Shown: positions 1 to 8,406, numbered from the stretch's first letter. The stretch is DNA of 41,282 bases from Candidatus Sulfopaludibacter sp. SbA3 (GCA_945903265.1 CAMDNQ010000026.1:1-41282), one strand, 5' to 3'. Numbers and translations: made by a program. Notes: generated by a model not told the origin, from the sequence alone.

Positions 1-791
1 ATCCAGGGCTTGAACTGCTCTTCGCGTTCGAGACGGCCGGCGACGGTCTCCGCCTGGCGGCGGTCTTCGAACTTGCCAACGCGCACCCTAAAGTTGGCGC
101 CGGCGGTCGTCACGAACGCCGGATAGCCCTTGCCGCTCAGACGCGCGGCAATGCGCTCCGCTTCCGCGCGCTGACGCGTCGCGGCTACCTGCACGACAAA
201 CCCCGTTCCGCCTGGCTCGGTGAGTGACGTTGCCGCGACCGCCGCCACGGGTGCCGCAGCGGGAGCCGGCGCCGGGCGCGCGACCGGGGGCGGCACCGGA
301 AGCGGCGCAGGAGCCAGCGCTGCGGCCGCCGGTTTCGGGGCCGGCGTCAGAGCCGGCTTTGGAGCAGGCGCCGGAGCAGGCGTGGGAGCCGCAGCCACGG
401 CGGATGGCGGACGCAGAGCCGGCGCTGGCGCAGGCGTCGGAGAAGGCTTCGGAGCAGGCGCCGTCGCCACGGCCGTTTCCGCAAGCGGTGCGAGCGTTTC
501 AGCCGGGGGATTCGGGTCTTCGAGGAGCGACGGATAGCTCAGATCTTCGGCGGCGGTCAGCGACTGCGTGCCCGTTCCCGTGCTTGCTGTGGATGATGGC
601 GGAGGAACGGAGGCAGTAGGGTCGATCGGTGAGGACTCGCCGGCATCGGCGATGAGCGCCCGGGACGGGACCCCGCGGCCCACCATCACCCCGCAGAGGA
701 AGATCACGACAGCCACCACGGTGCCTGCCATGAAGAGAAATACGAGCTGTTTCCCGTTTAACTGGATCTCGTGAAATCCCTCATCCTGCAT
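1..791 (-). CDS. SPOR-domain inner-membrane protein, 3' end cut by window
   Basis: Translating the minus strand from the ATG at 791 gives an open frame that runs off the window. The start MQDEGFHEIQLNGKQ is followed by a membrane segment at about residues 15-38 (LVFLFMAGTVVAVVIFLCG). A long Pro/Ala-rich linker (about residues 95-180) comes next. The visible C-terminus is a SPOR domain: FVVQVAATRQRAEAERIAAR, then GYPAFVT and FRVRVGKFEDRRQAE. SPOR domains bind denuded peptidoglycan at the division septum, so this is probably a bitopic periplasmic protein of the FtsN/DedD layout. The linker explains the Gly/Ala-rich reading frames on the opposite strand. The last few residues lie outside the window. 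The layout is clear; the exact role in division is inferred. Confidence 0.85.
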   Translation of the reverse strand, partial: MQDEGFHEIQLNGKQLVFLFMAGTVVAVVIFLCGVMVGRGVPSRALIADAGESSPIDPTASVPPPSSTASTGTGTQSLTAAEDLSYPSLLEDPNPPAETLAPLAETAVATAPAPKPSPTPAPAPALRPPSAVAAAPTPAPAPAPKPALTPAPKPAAAALAPAPLPVPPPVARPAPAPAAAPVAAVAATSLTEPGGTGFVVQVAATRQRAEAERIAARLSGKGYPAFVTTAGANFRVRVGKFEDRRQAETVAGRLEREEQFKPW

Positions 792-840
792 GAGTTATGG
801 CGCCGATAGTAGCACGATTGCCGAGTCCGGAGCACCACGC

Positions 841-2367
841 CTACTTCAACGAGTCGAGCAGCTCCTTCGCCGCCGCGTTGGCCGGATCGCTCCAGACGGC
901 AATCGTCAGCGCATCGACAGCATCCTGCTGCCGGCCCGTCCGAAGGTAGATGCGTCCGAGCAGCAGATGCGCCTCGCTCTCGTACGGCGAGAGGAAGAGC
1001 GTCCGCCGCAGCTCGCCCACCGCCTCCTCGTCTCGCGCGTCGGCGAACAGCCGGCGCCCGCGGTCCAGATGGAACGCCGCGACCGCCCGTTGATCGCTCT
1101 GCTCCGCCTTGACGACCGCCGCATCCACCCTGAGGGAGAGCGGGACGTCGAGCTCCGTCCGGAGCCGCTCGAGGCCGCGTGGCACCGTGTTGGCGCCCGG
1201 CTGCTTGGCTTCCCACTCGGCGTAGGTCGACGACAGCCGGCGGGCCAGCTCTTTCTCGCGCGCCGCTTCGGCCGCCTGACCTGACGCCTGCAGCACCACC
1301 CCCAGCACGTAATGCGCCTCGTCGTCGGCCGGATTTCTGCGGACGGCTTCGCGCAGCCAGTAGGTGGCGCCCTGCGGATCCTTGTCCAGCCAGTAGGCGT
1401 ACCCGAGATTGAAGAAGAGATCCGGGTCGCTCGCGTCCAGCGTCACCGCTTCGCCGAAGAATGAGACCGCACGGCCCCCGGTTGCGCCTGGCGGCCGGCG
1501 CAGCTGCGCGACGCCCATGTTGTTGAGCAGCGCCGGGTCGGGCGCGAGGCGGTTGAGAACGCTGTATTCGGCGAATGCGGCCTGCTGCTGCCCCAGATGC
1601 AGCATCGAGGTGGCGGCCAGGAACCGTGCGTCGCGCGACAGGCGATGCTCGGGCGGCACTTTGGCGATGACGTCGAGTGCGTCCGAATGCTCGCCCAGGT
1701 CGGTGTGCACTTCCCACAGGGCGAGCCGCGCGCGATGAAACGTCGGCGCCAGCTTGAGCGCCTGCGTCAGAAAGGTCACGCGTGCTTCGAACGCTTCCGC
1801 GAGGAGGCCCTTGATGTACTGCTCGAATGCCGGCAGGGACGGATAGATCTGCGCGAGCTGTTCCGCCGAGATCCCGGCATTCGGCGGCGCGATGCGCCGC
1901 GCCAGGCGGCCGTAAATATTCAGGATGTCGGTGAGCGGGCCCCGCTCGGAGAGCTCGGGCGTCATGCGGCCGGTGTCGAGGCGGATGACGCGGGCGCGGA
2001 CCACGAGCTCCTCGCCCTGCAGTTCATACGCCCCGGTTACGACGTCGATGGCACCCACGACCTGCCCGACGCGAATCACCGTGGCATGGCTGAGGGCGGC
2101 CACGGGAGGCACGCGCAGCCGCTCGAAGGCGCGAAGCCGATCCTCCCGCCTGATGGCCGGAGCACCGAGAGCGACCAGGTCGTCGGTGAGCAGGACCGCC
2201 GACGCTTCGCTCAGCCAGTAGATGCGCGGCTCGCCGGTCGCGTTCTCGAAAGGGACGACGAGATAGAGCGCTGAGGGCGCCGCCTGCACTGCCGGCGGAA
2301 CGGTTTGCGTCGATGCCTCCCGCGCGACAAGGAGCAGGCACAGGACCGCAAGGACGCCACGCGTCAT
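841..2367 (-). CDS. Exported TPR-repeat protein with CsgG/FlgO-like N-terminal domain
   Basis: 508 aa from the ATG at 2367, which overlaps the upstream stop as ATGA; longer starts inside the upstream gene are less likely. The N-terminus MTRGVLAVLCLLLVAREAST is a signal peptide. Residues of about 30-150 (LYLVVPFENATGEPRIYWLS, then VIRVGQVVGAIDVVTGAYEL) resemble the CsgG/FlgO-type domain often placed before TPRs in Acidobacteria. The rest is TPR helices, including FNLGYAYWLDKDPQGATYWL and AHLLLGRIYLRTGRQQDAVD. Role is probably periplasmic protein-protein scaffolding; no catalytic motif is visible. It is translationally coupled to the V4R-like gene and ends 49 bp before the SPOR gene, which points the same way. 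Confidence 0.8.
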   Translation of the reverse strand: MTRGVLAVLCLLLVAREASTQTVPPAVQAAPSALYLVVPFENATGEPRIYWLSEASAVLLTDDLVALGAPAIRREDRLRAFERLRVPPVAALSHATVIRVGQVVGAIDVVTGAYELQGEELVVRARVIRLDTGRMTPELSERGPLTDILNIYGRLARRIAPPNAGISAEQLAQIYPSLPAFEQYIKGLLAEAFEARVTFLTQALKLAPTFHRARLALWEVHTDLGEHSDALDVIAKVPPEHRLSRDARFLAATSMLHLGQQQAAFAEYSVLNRLAPDPALLNNMGVAQLRRPPGATGGRAVSFFGEAVTLDASDPDLFFNLGYAYWLDKDPQGATYWLREAVRRNPADDEAHYVLGVVLQASGQAAEAAREKELARRLSSTYAEWEAKQPGANTVPRGLERLRTELDVPLSLRVDAAVVKAEQSDQRAVAAFHLDRGRRLFADARDEEAVGELRRTLFLSPYESEAHLLLGRIYLRTGRQQDAVDALTIAVWSDPANAAAKELLDSLK

Positions 2368-2954
2368 CCCGCCGCTCCAGCCGGACGCACGAGCACCACC
2401 ATCTGGCATTGGGCCGCCCCTCCTCGTGTTGCGCGGCAGTGCTCCATGTCGACGTCAACCTCGAGGTCGAACAGGTGCATCAACCGCCGGATTCCCGCTG
2501 CGTAGAACTCGCAGAGCGGCTGCTCCACGCGGTCGCGCACCTCGCAGAAGATCGATCCGCGAATGTCGACTGCGCCCCTTCCGCGCCGCCATTTCCCAAT
2601 CGCGCGGCTCCCGGTATAGGTCCGGCGGATCATGGCGCGCGTGAGCCGCATCACCAGGTGCACACGAATGACGGTCGGCATCGCGAGAATCCAGCGGCGG
2701 CGGAGCGGCGACATGTCCAGGACGCTCCACTCCGCGGCGTACTCGCCGGCGCGCGCCGTGACGAGGCGATAGGGCTCCCCTTCCTGGCGCAGAAAGCTCA
2801 GCACCGCGGCGAGCGGCGCCAGTCCAATCTTGCCGTCGCGCAGTCCGGTCGGATGCAGCCACGCCTCGTAGAACTCGAGCCGTGTCGGCAGCAGATCGGC
2901 GATCGCCTGATGGAGGCTCGCCACGAGGAGCCGCCCGATGCCCGCGTCATTCAT
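2364..2954 (-). CDS. V4R/heme-NO-binding-fold-like sensor protein
   Basis: 196 aa, MNDAGIGRLLVASLHQAIAD onward. I do not recognise a named family with certainty. The C-terminal part (about 140-190) has the pattern of V4R (4-vinyl reductase) small-molecule domains: FCEVRDRVEQPLCEFYAAG, then HLFDLEVDVDMEHCRATRGG and CQMVVLV, with cysteines at the usual places. Known V4R domains bind hydrophobic ligands or metals, so a cytoplasmic ligand sensor is a reasonable inference. No signal peptide or DNA-binding domain is seen. It is the first gene of a coupled pair (ATGA overlap with the TPR gene) and starts only 13 bp from the divergent mobA frame. Confidence 0.55.
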   Translation of the reverse strand: MNDAGIGRLLVASLHQAIADLLPTRLEFYEAWLHPTGLRDGKIGLAPLAAVLSFLRQEGEPYRLVTARAGEYAAEWSVLDMSPLRRRWILAMPTVIRVHLVMRLTRAMIRRTYTGSRAIGKWRRGRGAVDIRGSIFCEVRDRVEQPLCEFYAAGIRRLMHLFDLEVDVDMEHCRATRGGAAQCQMVVLVRPAGAAG

Positions 2955-2956
2955 GG

Positions 2957-2962
2957 TTTAAT
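2957..2962 (+). promoter_or_regulatory. -10-like hexamer TTTAAT before mobA
   Basis: TTTAAT lies 5 nt before the ATT at 2968 that best fits as the mobA start. The spacing is like other -10/start pairs in this window and would give a leaderless mRNA. No clear -35 is visible. Confidence 0.35.
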
Positions 2963-2967
2963 GGGTT

Positions 2968-3573
2968 ATTTCCTGGACAGCAGCCATCCTTGCCGGCGGT
3001 CGGGCGCGACGGCTGGGCGGCGTCGACAAGAGCGCGCTGGTCATCGGTTCCGCATCGATCCTCGATCGGCAGTTGTCCCTGCTGCGAGCGCTGACCCCGC
3101 ACATTCTGATCGTCACGAGCGACGGATCGCGCGTCGAGCGGCGCGATCGCAGTCACGGCCAGCATGTCGGCGTGGCGATCGATCGCGTGGCCGGGGCGGG
3201 GGCACTCGGCGGCATTTATACGGCGCTCATGGACGCGCCCACGGAGCAGGTCATCGTGATTGGGTGTGACATGCCGTTCCTGACGACGCCGTTCCTCGCG
3301 TTTCTCGCCGCGCAGGGAGCCGATGTCGATGTCGCGGTGCCGGCTGACGAACGAGGCCGTCATCCGCTGTGCGCCTCGTATCTCCGCCGGACGGCCCCGC
3401 ACTTTCGCTCGTGCATCGACGCGGGACAGCTGCGCGTCGGCGATGCGCTCGCCGCCCTGGCCGTGCGCGAGCTGGGAGCCGATGAGCTGGCGCCGTTCAA
3501 TTCCGATGGCCGGTTGCTCGTCAACGTGAACACGCCCGACGACTACGCGCGCGCGCAATCATCCGGCAGTTGA
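2968..3573 (+). CDS. mobA: Molybdenum cofactor guanylyltransferase (MobA-like), unusual start
   Basis: Transfers GMP from GTP to molybdopterin to make the MGD form of the cofactor, in the cytoplasm. The frame reads SWTAAILAGGRARRLGGVDK, the nucleotide-binding loop LAGGxxxRxGxxDK of the NTP-transferase fold. VIVIGCDMPFLTTPFL supplies the metal-binding Asp region, and VNVNTPDDYARA is the usual C-terminal NTPDD motif. Length from ATT is 201 aa, normal for MobA. The oddity is the start: after the in-frame stop at 2959-2961 there is no ATG, GTG or TTG before the essential LAGG loop. The first such codon, TTG at 3073, would delete the loop. Initiation at ATT 2968, or a 1-nt assembly error (an ATG lies at 2961 in another frame), are the options. 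argS follows after 30 bp. Confidence 0.8.
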   Translation: MSWTAAILAGGRARRLGGVDKSALVIGSASILDRQLSLLRALTPHILIVTSDGSRVERRDRSHGQHVGVAIDRVAGAGALGGIYTALMDAPTEQVIVIGCDMPFLTTPFLAFLAAQGADVDVAVPADERGRHPLCASYLRRTAPHFRSCIDAGQLRVGDALAALAVRELGADELAPFNSDGRLLVNVNTPDDYARAQSSGS

Positions 3574-3603
3574 TCAGCGTACCGCAGCAGGATACCAATC
3601 GCA

Positions 3604-5634
3604 ATGATTCTGCCCGTTCATGACCGCCTCCGCGGCCACCTCACCGGTGTGCTGCGCGAGCTGTACGCGCTCGACGAGACCTCCGTGCCGTCGATCGCGC
3701 TCGAATATCCGCCGAACCGGACGCTCGGCGACCTCGGCACGCCCGTCGCCTTCGAGCTGGCCCGCCGGCTCCGCAAGGCGCCGCGCGCCATCGCCCAGGA
3801 GATTGCCGGTGCCTTCGGCACGCTCGAGGGCATTACCCAGGTCGGCGCCGCTCCGAACGGTTATCTCAATTTCTTTCTCGAGCGCCGGCCCTTTCTGATC
3901 GACCGCATCGCCGGCCGTTACCCCACCGCGCCGGCGCCGGCAGGCAAGGCGATCGTCGAGCACACGGCAATCAATCCAAACAAGGCGGCCCACGTGGGCC
4001 ACCTGAGGAACTCCGCGCTCGGAGACACGCTCGTCCGCGTGCTGCGCTTCCGCGGCATTCCCGTCGAAGTACAGAACTACATCGACGACACCGGCGTGCA
4101 GGTCGCGGATGTCATCGTCGGCTTCAGGGTGATCGAGCAGAAGACCCTCGAACAGATCCAGGAGATCGCCGATTCCACGCGGTTCGACTACTACTGCTGG
4201 GACCTCTACTCCCGCGTCACCCAGTGGTACGACGGCGACAAGGATCGCCTGAAGCATCGCGCGGATACGCTGCACGAGATCGAGCATGGCGGCACGGAAG
4301 CCGCCGCGATTGGCGCGTTCGTCGCCGACCGGATTGTCCGGACGCACCTCCGGACGATGGCGCGGATGAACGTCGACTACGACCTGCTGACGTGGGAGGG
4401 CGACATCCTGCGGCTGAAATTCTGGGCGCAGGCGTTCGACGTGCTCAAGGCAAGCGGCGCCGTCTACCTGCAGACCGAAGGACGGCTCGCAGGCTGCTGG
4501 GTGATGCCGATCCAGGAGGACGAGGAGGCAACTCCCAAGACGCAACTCCCAACTCCCAAGGAGAAGACGGAGAAATCGGAAGAGGCGGAGGAACCGGAGG
4601 AAGAGCGCGAGAAAGTCATTGTGCGCTCCAATGGCGTCGTCACCTATGTCGGCAAGGACATCGCTTACCAGTTCTGGAAACTGGGACTGCTGGGGCGGGA
4701 TTTCTGTTATCGGGTCTTCACGACTCGCCCGCACGGTCCGTTGTGGGCGACATGCGCATCCGACGGCGAGAACGACCATCCGGACTTCGGCGGCGCCGCG
4801 TACGTCTATAACGTCATCGACGTGCGGCAGTCGTACCTGCAGAAACTGCTGAAGCAGGCGCTCGTCGCCGCGGCCCACCCGGAGGCGGCGGATCGATCGC
4901 ACCACTTCTCGTACGAAATGGTCACCCTGTCGCACGCGACGGCGCGCGAGCTCGGGTACACACCCAGTGAGGACGATGCGAAGCGGCCGTTCGTCGAGGT
5001 GTCAGGCCGCAAGGGACTCGGCGTCAAGGCCGACGACCTGCTCGATACGGTCATCCGGAAAGCGGGCAGCGAAGTAGCGTCGCGCAACCCCGAGCTTTCG
5101 GGCGAGGAGCGCGACCGCATCGCGCAGATGATTGGCATCGCCGCGGTGCGCTACTTTCTCATCAAGTTCTCGCGCGGCAAGATGATCGTGTTCGACCTGG
5201 ACGAGGCGTTGAGCTTCGAGGGAGAAAGCGGTCCGTACATCCAGTATGCCGTCGTGCGCGCGAACAACATCTTCCAGAAGCTGAAGCAGCGCGACGGGAC
5301 TGACGAAGCCACGCTGCGTGCGGCGCTCAACGACGTTCCGGCGGGTGAACTGGCCGGAGACAACGGGTCGCACGAGCTGTGGGAACTGGTGCTGGAGGCG
5401 TCGCGCCTGGATGAAGTCGTCGATCAGGTGATCCGATCGCTCGAATTCTCGGTCCTGGCGAAATACGCGTTTTCGCTGGCGCAGGCGTTCAACGCGTTCT
5501 ACCATCGGTCACCCATCCTCAACGAAGAGCGCGATGACGTCCGTCGCTGGCGGGCCGCGGCGGTCATTTACCTGCGGGATCAGCTGACGCGCGCGCTCGA
5601 TCTGATGGGAGTCTCGGTTCCTCCACGCATGTAA
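3604..5634 (+). CDS. argS: Arginyl-tRNA synthetase with a low-complexity insertion
   Basis: Class I synthetase that charges tRNA-Arg. The N-terminal Add1 domain is at about 1-105. The HIGH box is HVGHLRNSALGD at about residue 127, followed by YIDDTGVQVADVIVGF. The KMSKS-equivalent loop is degenerate (VSGRKGLGVKADDL), as in many ArgRS. The anticodon-binding DALR domain contains the GPYIQYAVVRANNIFQKLK region, and the protein ends LMGVSVPPRM. At 676 aa it is longer than typical bacterial ArgRS (about 550-600). Part of the excess is a charged insert at about residues 305-338 (PKEKTEKSEEAEEPEEE), whose first half is encoded by heptanucleotide repeats. The flanking catalytic sequence resumes intact (VIVRSNGVVTYVGKDIAYQF), so the insert is probably a tolerated surface loop. 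An AGGA lies before the ATG. Confidence 0.97.
   Translation: MILPVHDRLRGHLTGVLRELYALDETSVPSIALEYPPNRTLGDLGTPVAFELARRLRKAPRAIAQEIAGAFGTLEGITQVGAAPNGYLNFFLERRPFLIDRIAGRYPTAPAPAGKAIVEHTAINPNKAAHVGHLRNSALGDTLVRVLRFRGIPVEVQNYIDDTGVQVADVIVGFRVIEQKTLEQIQEIADSTRFDYYCWDLYSRVTQWYDGDKDRLKHRADTLHEIEHGGTEAAAIGAFVADRIVRTHLRTMARMNVDYDLLTWEGDILRLKFWAQAFDVLKASGAVYLQTEGRLAGCWVMPIQEDEEATPKTQLPTPKEKTEKSEEAEEPEEEREKVIVRSNGVVTYVGKDIAYQFWKLGLLGRDFCYRVFTTRPHGPLWATCASDGENDHPDFGGAAYVYNVIDVRQSYLQKLLKQALVAAAHPEAADRSHHFSYEMVTLSHATARELGYTPSEDDAKRPFVEVSGRKGLGVKADDLLDTVIRKAGSEVASRNPELSGEERDRIAQMIGIAAVRYFLIKFSRGKMIVFDLDEALSFEGESGPYIQYAVVRANNIFQKLKQRDGTDEATLRAALNDVPAGELAGDNGSHELWELVLEASRLDEVVDQVIRSLEFSVLAKYAFSLAQAFNAFYHRSPILNEERDDVRRWRAAAVIYLRDQLTRALDLMGVSVPPRM
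4530..4557 (+). repeat. Heptanucleotide tandem array (AACTCCC) inside argS
   Basis: Four units in register: AACTCCC, AAGACGC, AACTCCC, AACTCCC. The array encodes the start of the extra ArgRS loop and is followed by a purine-rich stretch (4558-4614) encoding Lys/Glu. It resembles short tandemly repeated heptamers known from cyanobacteria, but lies within an essential gene. Confidence 0.75.
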
Positions 5635-5636
5635 CC

Positions 5637-6329
5637 ATGGCCAGGATTGCAATCGCCCCGTGCGGCAAACTGCACGACTACGAAGAATCGGTTCGCCGCG
5701 CCGGCGGCGACCCGTGGATTCTCGACTCGTCCACCGACCATCCCGACGCGGTCATCGGGTCCGTACAGGGGCTGCTGCTGGCGGGCGGAGGCGACGTGCA
5801 TCCGGATCTCTATGGGGCCGCCATGCATCCGTCGTTTTCACCCGCCGAGACGGGGCGCGACGTCTACGAGTTCGAGCTGATCGAGCGCGCCCTGGCCGCC
5901 GACGTTCCGCTCTTTGCCATCTGCCGCGGCATTCAGGTGCTGAACGTGTCGCGGGGCGGCACGCTGGTGCAGGACATCGCGACGCTGGTCCCGGACGCGC
6001 TCGATCACCGGCTCGAGATACCGCCGCACGAAGCGATGACGCTCGCGCACGAAATCTGGATTGACAAAGGATCTCTGCTGGCGCGCATCACGCGCGAGGC
6101 GCTCGAAGGGAACGACAGCTGCCAGGTGAACAGCCGCCACCATCAGGCGGTCGATCGACTCGGCAAGGGATTCGTCTCGACGGCGACCGCACCGGACGGG
6201 GTCATCGAAGCGATTGAAGATCCGTCCCGCCGCTTCTGCCTGGGCGTTCAGTGGCACCCCGAGAACTTCTACCGGACAGGCGAGTTCCGCTCTCTGTTCG
6301 AGGGATTCATCGCGGCGTGCCGGGTCTGA
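5637..6329 (+). CDS. Gamma-glutamyl-gamma-aminobutyrate hydrolase family protein (peptidase C26)
   Basis: 230 aa class I glutamine amidotransferase-like hydrolase. Members such as PuuD cleave gamma-glutamyl bonds, for example gamma-Glu-GABA in putrescine breakdown. Visible features are GLLLAGGGDVHPDLYG, the nucleophile Cys in LFAICRGIQVLNVSRGG, the SRHHQAVDRLG segment, and the catalytic His-Glu in GVQWHPENFY. No signal peptide is present, so it should be cytoplasmic. The ATG follows the argS stop by 2 bp, so it is probably co-transcribed with mobA and argS. The substrate is not evident from the neighbours; no other polyamine genes are visible. Confidence 0.9.
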   Translation: MARIAIAPCGKLHDYEESVRRAGGDPWILDSSTDHPDAVIGSVQGLLLAGGGDVHPDLYGAAMHPSFSPAETGRDVYEFELIERALAADVPLFAICRGIQVLNVSRGGTLVQDIATLVPDALDHRLEIPPHEAMTLAHEIWIDKGSLLARITREALEGNDSCQVNSRHHQAVDRLGKGFVSTATAPDGVIEAIEDPSRRFCLGVQWHPENFYRTGEFRSLFEGFIAACRV

Positions 6330-6353
6330 AGCCTTCCTCCTAAAAGCCCGGGC

Positions 6354-7661
6354 CTACATCCGGACGAACCGCGCGATGGCTTCGACGTGCGCGGTGTTCG
6401 GAAAGAGATCCATCCCGCTCACCCGCTCCAGCGCATAGCCCGCATCGAGCAGCGTGCGCGTATCCCGCGCGAACGTCGCCACGTCGCACGACACGTAGAC
6501 CAGCCGCTCGGGCCCGCTGCGAATGATCCCCGCCAGCGCCTCTTTCGACATGCCGGTCCTCGGAGGATCGACGATGTACGTGGGGCGGGTTCCGCGGCGA
6601 GCGGTTTCCGTATCGAGCCGCGGACCCGCCGACAGATACGACTCCACGCTCTTACGCTCGACGCGCACGCGCGATCCAAACGGCTCGGCATTCTCCACAA
6701 GCGACGCGCCGCTGATCGGATCCCCTTCGACCAGCGTCACCTGCTCGTAGCCGGCCGCGGCCAGCGACAACCCGAACAGTCCGACCCCCGCATATAAATC
6801 GACGACGGGACACGGTGGCACCAGGCTCATCACGTACCGCACGAGCGGCTCGAGCAGAAAGCGGTTGGCCTGAAAAAACGCCCGGACGTCGCGCGTCAGA
6901 CGCAGGTGCGTGCCGGGGTCATCGGCGCGAACGTGAAGGATGTCGGTGACCGAAGGAACGCCCGACAGAATTTCGATGCCGGCCCGATCCGCGCACTCGG
7001 CGGACAGTCCCGTGATGCCGGGCAGCCGTCCAAGAACAGCGAACGGCGCCGCGACGACGCGCGCATCGAGCAGGAGATGACACGCGCGCTCGTCGCCCGC
7101 GGCATTCTCCGACAGCTCCACGCCTGACAGTCCGCTCAACCGGCTGTGGGCAATCGCCTGCTCCGCCTCGGCAATCCACGCGACCGCGGCCGGCAGCAGC
7201 TGTCCGGTGGAACCTGCATCGCAGAGGTCGTGGGTCCCCTCTCGAAAAAACCCGAGGCGGCGGTCGCGGCAATGCAGCCGCGCGCGCATGCGATAGGCCT
7301 GTTCCGGCGATCCGACAATGTCCGGAGCCGCCTCCATCCGCACGCGGCCGATCCGTTCCAGGGCGTCCCGAAGAATGTCGCCCTTGAGCAGCCGCTGCCG
7401 CTCGTAATTGATGTGCGCAAAGACGTTGCCGCCGCACAGACCGTCTCCGGCCGCCGAACGACGATCGGGGGAAGCCTCGACAACCTCGGTGGTGGCGGCG
7501 TACAGGACGCTTTTCGCTGCCCGCTCGACACGCGCGCGGACCCGCTCGCCCGGGATGGTTCCGGACACGAGCACGATCTGGCCGTCGTGACGGGCCAGCA
7601 TGCGTCCGCCAGCCGCCGGCTTCTCTATCGAGAGAACGAGTTCCGTACCGGGCTCAATCAA
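6354..7661 (-). CDS. TrmA/RlmC/RlmD-family RNA (uracil-5-)-methyltransferase
   Basis: 435 aa if it starts at TTG 7661, which overlaps the upstream stop; TTG 7667 is an alternative. An N-terminal TRAM domain (about 1-60: SIEKPAAGGRMLARHDGQIV) is followed by a SAM-dependent domain: VVDLYAGVGLFGLSLA, VEGDPISGASLVENA, YIVDPPRTGMSKEAL. The catalytic Cys is in LVYVSCDVATFARD and the C-terminal base region is DLFPNTAHVEAIA. Family members make m5U in 23S rRNA or tRNA. The 4Fe-4S motif of RlmD (CxnCxxC near the TRAM/linker region) looks degraded: only one Cys remains in GLCGGNVFAHINYERQ, so this paralogue probably lacks the cluster. Last gene of the long minus-strand operon; converges on the peptidase gene with a 24-bp gap. 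Confidence 0.88.
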   Translation of the reverse strand: MIEPGTELVLSIEKPAAGGRMLARHDGQIVLVSGTIPGERVRARVERAAKSVLYAATTEVVEASPDRRSAAGDGLCGGNVFAHINYERQRLLKGDILRDALERIGRVRMEAAPDIVGSPEQAYRMRARLHCRDRRLGFFREGTHDLCDAGSTGQLLPAAVAWIAEAEQAIAHSRLSGLSGVELSENAAGDERACHLLLDARVVAAPFAVLGRLPGITGLSAECADRAGIEILSGVPSVTDILHVRADDPGTHLRLTRDVRAFFQANRFLLEPLVRYVMSLVPPCPVVDLYAGVGLFGLSLAAAGYEQVTLVEGDPISGASLVENAEPFGSRVRVERKSVESYLSAGPRLDTETARRGTRPTYIVDPPRTGMSKEALAGIIRSGPERLVYVSCDVATFARDTRTLLDAGYALERVSGMDLFPNTAHVEAIARFVRM

Positions 7662-8406
7662 AGGCAATACTGGGAAGCTGAGCTCGCTCCCGAATGAGCC
7701 GGTCGACGCAGGCCTGGTGCGATTGCGCGTAGATCGCCGGGGCCATGCGGTCCCTGAAGGGGGCGAGCTGGGTGTCGGCTTCCGACGCGAGGCTGCGGAG
7801 CGCGTCGGCGTCGCACCCGTCGCGCGCGGCCGCCAGCAGCATGCGATCGAGCTCCCGCAGCCGCTCGAGCAGCGCCTCACGGCGCTCGCCACGCACTCCC
7901 TTCGCGCCCGCGCGCGCTGCGTCGAGCTCGCGGACTATGGCTTCCAAAGCGGCGTCCAATGCCGTATCCAGCGCCGCGCCGAGCGATCGATCCGCGCCTC
8001 CACGGCGCGTCGTCAGCCTCGCGACCACCTTTTCGAGATGCGCCGACAGCGATTCGCGCGGCCGGACGGTCCGCTCGCCGGCGGGATCGTGCGCGTCCGT
8101 CGACGCATCCACGCTTGTCTCCACGCTTGTCTCCACGACGCCAACCGAACGCCGCCACTCGTCGAACACGTCCATCACGTCGGCTTCGCAGAACTCCACG
8201 CGCACAGGACGCCGACGCGGTCCCTTGGCGTAGTAACGCTCGAAGTACCGATCGACGCCGCGACACACCACCTTGAGCGGAATCCCGCGCGCCGCCCAGC
8301 CGCGGACCTGCTCGAACGCCGGGCCGACGATGCGTACGAGGTGGCCGTCGTTCTTCCGGCACAAGTAGGCCTCGACGTCGCGGCAGAATGTTTCGGGATC
8401 GTCCAT
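7654..8406 (-). CDS. Hypothetical helical protein between birA and the rRNA methyltransferase
   Basis: 250 aa from ATG 8406, which overlaps the birA stop as TGATG; a GTG at 8415 is possible. I do not recognise a family. The N-terminus is MDDPETFCRDVEAYLCRKND, with a conserved-looking segment GIPLKVVCRGVDRYFERYYA and VRVEFCEADVMDVFDEWRR. A variable Thr/Val/Glu linker (about 95-120) follows, containing a 12-bp tandem repeat. The C-terminal half is rich in Ala, Arg, Leu and Glu, likely helical. No signal peptide, membrane segment or catalytic motif is seen. Start and stop overlap both neighbours, so expression with birA and the methyltransferase is likely; function unknown. Confidence 0.75.
   Translation of the reverse strand: MDDPETFCRDVEAYLCRKNDGHLVRIVGPAFEQVRGWAARGIPLKVVCRGVDRYFERYYAKGPRRRPVRVEFCEADVMDVFDEWRRSVGVVETSVETSVDASTDAHDPAGERTVRPRESLSAHLEKVVARLTTRRGGADRSLGAALDTALDAALEAIVRELDAARAGAKGVRGERREALLERLRELDRMLLAAARDGCDADALRSLASEADTQLAPFRDRMAPAIYAQSHQACVDRLIRERAQLPSIAFD
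8108..8140. repeat. 12-bp tandem repeat in the hypothetical gene
   Basis: TCCACGCTTGTC occurs twice in tandem, followed by a partial third unit (TCCACGACG). On the coding strand this gives the short SVETSVET linker, and the 12-bp unit keeps the frame. Confidence 0.7.

Noticed and set aside
220-537. Gly/Ala-rich plus-strand frames in the first 600 bp
   Set aside because: Antisense of the Pro/Ala linker of the SPOR-domain gene; no family features.
3574-4935. 453-codon minus-strand open frame
   Set aside because: Antisense to argS, with no recognisable domain.
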